Of a stretch of DNA of 64,000 nt, positions 61,488 through 64,000 are shown one piece after another. The notes under the pieces were generated by a model that saw only the letters and a list, made by a program, of their open reading frames with translations, did not search any database and was not told the DNA's origin. This stretch comes from Leptolyngbyaceae cyanobacterium RM1_1_2 (GTDB lineage: Bacteria; Cyanobacteriota; Cyanobacteriia; Phormidesmidales; Phormidesmidaceae), in assembly GCA_012032345.1 (NCBI GenBank), contig JAAUQI010000001.1, positions 104,001-168,000 on the forward strand, in the 5' to 3' direction. Positions within the stretch are counted from its first letter, which is position 1; every line of letters starts with the position of its first letter. The position numbers and the translations under genes are program-made.

Positions 61488-62620
61488 GCCGTTTGCTACT
61501 CCTACTTCAGCAAAAAGAAAACCGCCGCCTACTTTCTCAGTGGCTCACAGGCAACTACCAGCTTGTGTCCCCTTCTATAGAGACTGATTTAGAGTCTATT
61601 CAGGCACTTTCGGCCAGTGACTTCGATCTGTGCCTAATAGATGGTGCTGCATTCAGTCAGCTTGAACCCTGGCTAAAAAATCAGCGACAGCAGCTTGAGC
61701 CGATTTTTTGGCCCTGTGTGCTGCTGATTACTCGTTCAGACGTAAATTTAGCTACCCGACAGCTCTGGCAAAGCGTCGATGACTTGGCGATTACGCCTCT
61801 AGAGAAGATAGAGCTACAGGCTCGCCTGGAAATCTTACTACGGGCCAGACGTCTCTCACAGCAGCTTCAGCAGGCCAACTTAGAACTTCAGCGTGCCGAC
61901 GAAACCAAGTCTCGCTTCGTCTCCATCCTTTCCCATGAGTTTCGTAATCCTCTCAATGTTGTCTCTGGCTTTGTACAACTGCTAGAGCGTAGTCCAAATG
62001 ATCCTGAAAAACAGGCATTTGCGCTACAGCGGATGCGAAGATCCATTGGTAAGCTCAACGAGCTTGTAGAAGGCGTTCTAGTTTACAGCCGCGCCGACCT
62101 CGGTAAACTGAAGTTTGATCCCCATAGCTTAGATCTGGGCGAATTTTGTCAGCAACTACTGGCAGAACTGCGCCTAAGCTACACGACTCCACCTAATTTG
62201 CGTCTAGACCTTCCCGAAAAAATGCCGCAAACCCCTCTAGACGAAACCCTGCTGCACCACATCCTCTCCAATCTGCTTTCCAACGCTATCAAATATTCTG
62301 CGCCTGAAAGCCCTGTCCGCTTGGCTGTTCGCTACCAGGCAGAGCAGGTTCTGTTTGAGGTGCATGATCAGGGAATTGGGATTCCTTTAGCCGATCAGCC
62401 TGACCTATTTGAATCGTTTCACCGAGCTAGCAACGTCAAAGAAATTTCTGGCACCGGACTAGGACTTAGCATCGTCAAAGAGTGCGTCGATCGCCACGGT
62501 GGACAGATCAGCTTTGAGAGCCAACCTAACGTGGGGACTATTTTTACAGTAACCCTGCCAGTTCAAAACCGGCAGACAGAGTCTCGCTGTCCCGATACCG
62601 CAGCGAGCAAAGCCCATTAA
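61484..62620 (+). CDS. Sensor histidine kinase with N-terminal receiver-like domain
   Basis: 378 residues from ATG at 61484 (overlapping the previous stop). The N-terminal ~120 residues look like a degenerate receiver (LLLLLQQKENRRLLSQWL ... FDLCLIDGAAFSQ, with Asp53 but no acid pair). HisKA follows with His151 in VSILSHEFRNPLNVVSGFV, then HATPase: ILSNLLSNAIKYSAPES, VHDQGIGIPLADQ, GTGLGLSIVKECVDRHGG. There are no membrane spans. In cyanobacteria KaiC-type ATPases signal through kinases such as SasA, and this one may be the partner of the KaiC-like protein upstream. Its response regulator is not in the window. Confidence 0.88.
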   Translation: MSRLLLLLQQKENRRLLSQWLTGNYQLVSPSIETDLESIQALSASDFDLCLIDGAAFSQLEPWLKNQRQQLEPIFWPCVLLITRSDVNLATRQLWQSVDDLAITPLEKIELQARLEILLRARRLSQQLQQANLELQRADETKSRFVSILSHEFRNPLNVVSGFVQLLERSPNDPEKQAFALQRMRRSIGKLNELVEGVLVYSRADLGKLKFDPHSLDLGEFCQQLLAELRLSYTTPPNLRLDLPEKMPQTPLDETLLHHILSNLLSNAIKYSAPESPVRLAVRYQAEQVLFEVHDQGIGIPLADQPDLFESFHRASNVKEISGTGLGLSIVKECVDRHGGQISFESQPNVGTIFTVTLPVQNRQTESRCPDTAASKAH

Positions 62621-62637
62621 TCGTCAGCCAGATTGGC

Positions 62638-63492
62638 CTATTCGAGATCTAGCCGCATACTAATATCCAGCCAGGTCGCCTGCGTAATGGGTGCACTCGT
62701 AGAGATATAGTCTACGCCCGTTTCGGCAACTGCTCGAATCGTTTCTAGCGTCACGTTGCCAGAGGCTTCTATCTTGACGCGATCGCTATACTTACGAATT
62801 AGCTCGACCGCCTGCTTCATTTCCTCCAGCGACATGTTGTCTAGCATGATAATGTCTACTTTTTGTCCCAGTGCTGTCTTTACCTGCTCTAAAGTTTCAG
62901 TCTCTACTTCTATAGACAGCGGATAGGGCAAACTAGCACGAATTTGAGTAACTGCCTGCTCAATGCCGCCCGCTGCTGCAATGTGATTGTCTTTGATCAT
63001 TACCGCATCGTCCAAACCCATGCGATGATTGACCGCGCCGCCGACCAGCGTGGCGTATTTTTCTAGAATACGCAGCCCCGGCGTCGTCTTACGAGTGTCT
63101 ACTAGTTGAGCTGAAACATCCGAGAGCTGTGCTACGTACTGACGAGTCAGGGTCGCAACGCCACTCAGCCTCATGGCTAGATTTAGCGCCACTCTTTCTC
63201 CCGTAAGCAGGGCTTCTAGCGGGCCATAAAAGCGAACAATTATTTCCGAAGACTGACAGTCACACCCATCTGACTGACTGACCGCTGCCGTCACCCTGGA
63301 ATCTAATAGCTGAAATACCCGGGCTGCGACTTCTAGGCCAGCAATCACGCCAGGCTGCCTGGTAATCCATACTGCTTTGCTCATTCGACTCCTTTCTTTA
63401 TGGAGTCCTTGAGTTGTGCGATCGCCCCGGCCAATATCCTCAAGCAGCCAGCTCTGTATCAGGGGATCTAGGATTAACCAGGAAGGCAGCAT
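62638..63492 (-). CDS. nadC: Nicotinate-nucleotide pyrophosphorylase (carboxylating), quinolinate phosphoribosyltransferase
   Basis: Converts quinolinate and PRPP to nicotinate mononucleotide in de novo NAD synthesis. 284 residues. Blocks: WLLEDIGRGDRTTQGL near the N-terminus, VALNLAMRLSGVATLTRQYV, LVDTRKTTPGLRILEKYA, VGGAVNHRMGLDDAVMIKDN (ring and phosphate binding), IMLDNMSLEEMKQAVELI, and IEASGNVTLETIRAVAETGV. The length is normal, with ATG at 63492. It converges with the kinase gene and is divergent from the rrn promoter, 480 bases from the 16S gene. Confidence 0.97.
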   Translation of the reverse strand: MLPSWLILDPLIQSWLLEDIGRGDRTTQGLHKERSRMSKAVWITRQPGVIAGLEVAARVFQLLDSRVTAAVSQSDGCDCQSSEIIVRFYGPLEALLTGERVALNLAMRLSGVATLTRQYVAQLSDVSAQLVDTRKTTPGLRILEKYATLVGGAVNHRMGLDDAVMIKDNHIAAAGGIEQAVTQIRASLPYPLSIEVETETLEQVKTALGQKVDIIMLDNMSLEEMKQAVELIRKYSDRVKIEASGNVTLETIRAVAETGVDYISTSAPITQATWLDISMRLDLE

Positions 63493-63723
63493 AAGCTCAT
63501 GGGTTAAACTCTGTAGTCTCTAGCATAGAGCGAATCACTTAAGCTCTGCTAAAAGCCTTGCCCAAGCAGGCTAAGTTTAATTTCGCACCAGATCTCACTC
63601 CACATTTCTAAAAGAGAATTTTGAGAGAACTCAGGCCAATCGCTCAGTTTTTTTGAGTGCGATCGCTCAAACCTCCCATCTGTCAGAGCCTTGCACCGAT
63701 CTCAAAAAATACCCACTTTCTAG

Positions 63724-63753
63724 TTGACAGTTTAGTAGTTAGGGGGATATATT
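63724..63753 (+). promoter_or_regulatory. Putative rrn operon promoter
   Basis: TTGACA (63724-63729) and TATATT (63748-63753) are separated by 18 bases, with transcription expected from about 63760. This gives a leader of some 210 bases before the 16S gene. The leader has a GC-rich stretch (about 63765-63820). The 480-base region 63493-63972 holds no gene, and its first half (63493-63720) shows nothing else I can name. Confidence 0.7.
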
Positions 63754-63972
63754 AGTAAAGCGCCTGAGGGAGGAACGCGAGAGTGTGAGACCTGGGTGGT
63801 GCGAGCCGGACCTAGAAATAAGAATAGTTTGAGAGCCAGAGACGAATTAAGCGTCCCGTTTAAGTGAATTGATTAGGTTAGTGGCAGTTTACCACGGAAG
63901 TGGTGGATGTTGTTAGCTTAGTTTTTTGGATAAGGATAACGGATACGAGGGAGTTTGGATAGACTTTCTAAT

Positions 63973-64000
63973 AATATGGAGAGTTTGATCCTGGCTCAGG
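63973..64000 (+). rRNA. 16S ribosomal RNA, 5' end only
   Basis: The universally conserved GAGTTTGATCCTGGCTCAG begins at 63981 and the window ends inside it. By alignment to E. coli numbering, the mature 5' end is about 63973. The remainder of the operon lies beyond the edge. Its presence also explains the strong promoter-like signals upstream. Confidence 0.95.

Overview
The window is chromosomal DNA from a cyanobacterium. The evidence is the very frequent GCGATCGC (HIP1) octamer inside and between genes, and a set of families that are mainly or only cyanobacterial: DUF928, DUF3082, an exosortase-dependent XDP2-type surface protein, tocopherol cyclase, a KaiC-like ATPase, CHAT/TPR proteins and several Uma2 nucleases. 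The mixture resembles filamentous Leptolyngbya/Nodosilinea-type genomes, but that placement is inference. The right edge holds the first bases of a 16S rRNA gene, so the window ends at the start of an rrn operon.

Layout. 1-5.9 kb: tail of a DUF928 gene, a PEP-CTERM surface protein, a small coiled-coil protein, the rsmA-ispE-DUF3082 run, a 700-base hairpin-rich gap and a PII-like protein. 5.9-8.5 kb: three genes of an osmoprotectant (OpuB-type) ABC importer; a further permease of the same family lies alone at 19.4-20.0 kb. 8.6-9.2 kb: a toxin-antitoxin pair with both genes broken. 9.5-21.9 kb: DUF2267, LysR, glycosyltransferase, GH24 lysozyme with three peptidoglycan-binding repeats, TerB, rsmG, an ECF-like ATPase, an LpxB-like protein, a frameshifted MsbA-like exporter, a lipase-like hydrolase, and PPC and DUF1499 proteins. 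22.0-28.2 kb: a gene graveyard with a frameshifted Uma2 gene, a broken membrane-protein gene, a CHAT gene split by a 104-base MITE-like insertion and a nonsense codon, two further Uma2 genes and a frameshifted DUF2237 gene.

28.3-48.4 kb is mostly housekeeping: murI, dienelactone hydrolase, aldo/keto reductase, GT9, ispD (frameshifted as read), MlaE, four poorly known envelope or secreted proteins, tocopherol cyclase, tRNA-Arg(CCU), rnc, DUF3095, an amidase, MscS, pyrG and a threonine/serine dehydratase. 48.4-64.0 kb: Uma2, an M3 peptidase, a K+ channel, a hybrid histidine kinase, an arsR-acr3-arsC arsenic cluster with visible ArsR-type operators, a predicted metal-dependent hydrolase, cysteine desulfurase, a KaiC-like ATPase / divergent receiver / histidine kinase module, nadC and the rrn promoter.

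A cross-cutting signal is the number of single-base losses in or beside short homopolymers: the exporter, Uma2, DUF2237, the antitoxin, ispD and perhaps a membrane gene. Because ispD is normally essential, part of this may be sequence error. The in-frame stops, the 5-base duplication and the MITE insertion look like genuine decay. The strongest candidates for follow-up are the MITE with its exact TTA duplication inside the CHAT gene, the KaiC-like signalling module, the ArsR operators, and the unexplained repeats upstream of the LysR gene and of the gene at 35.2 kb.
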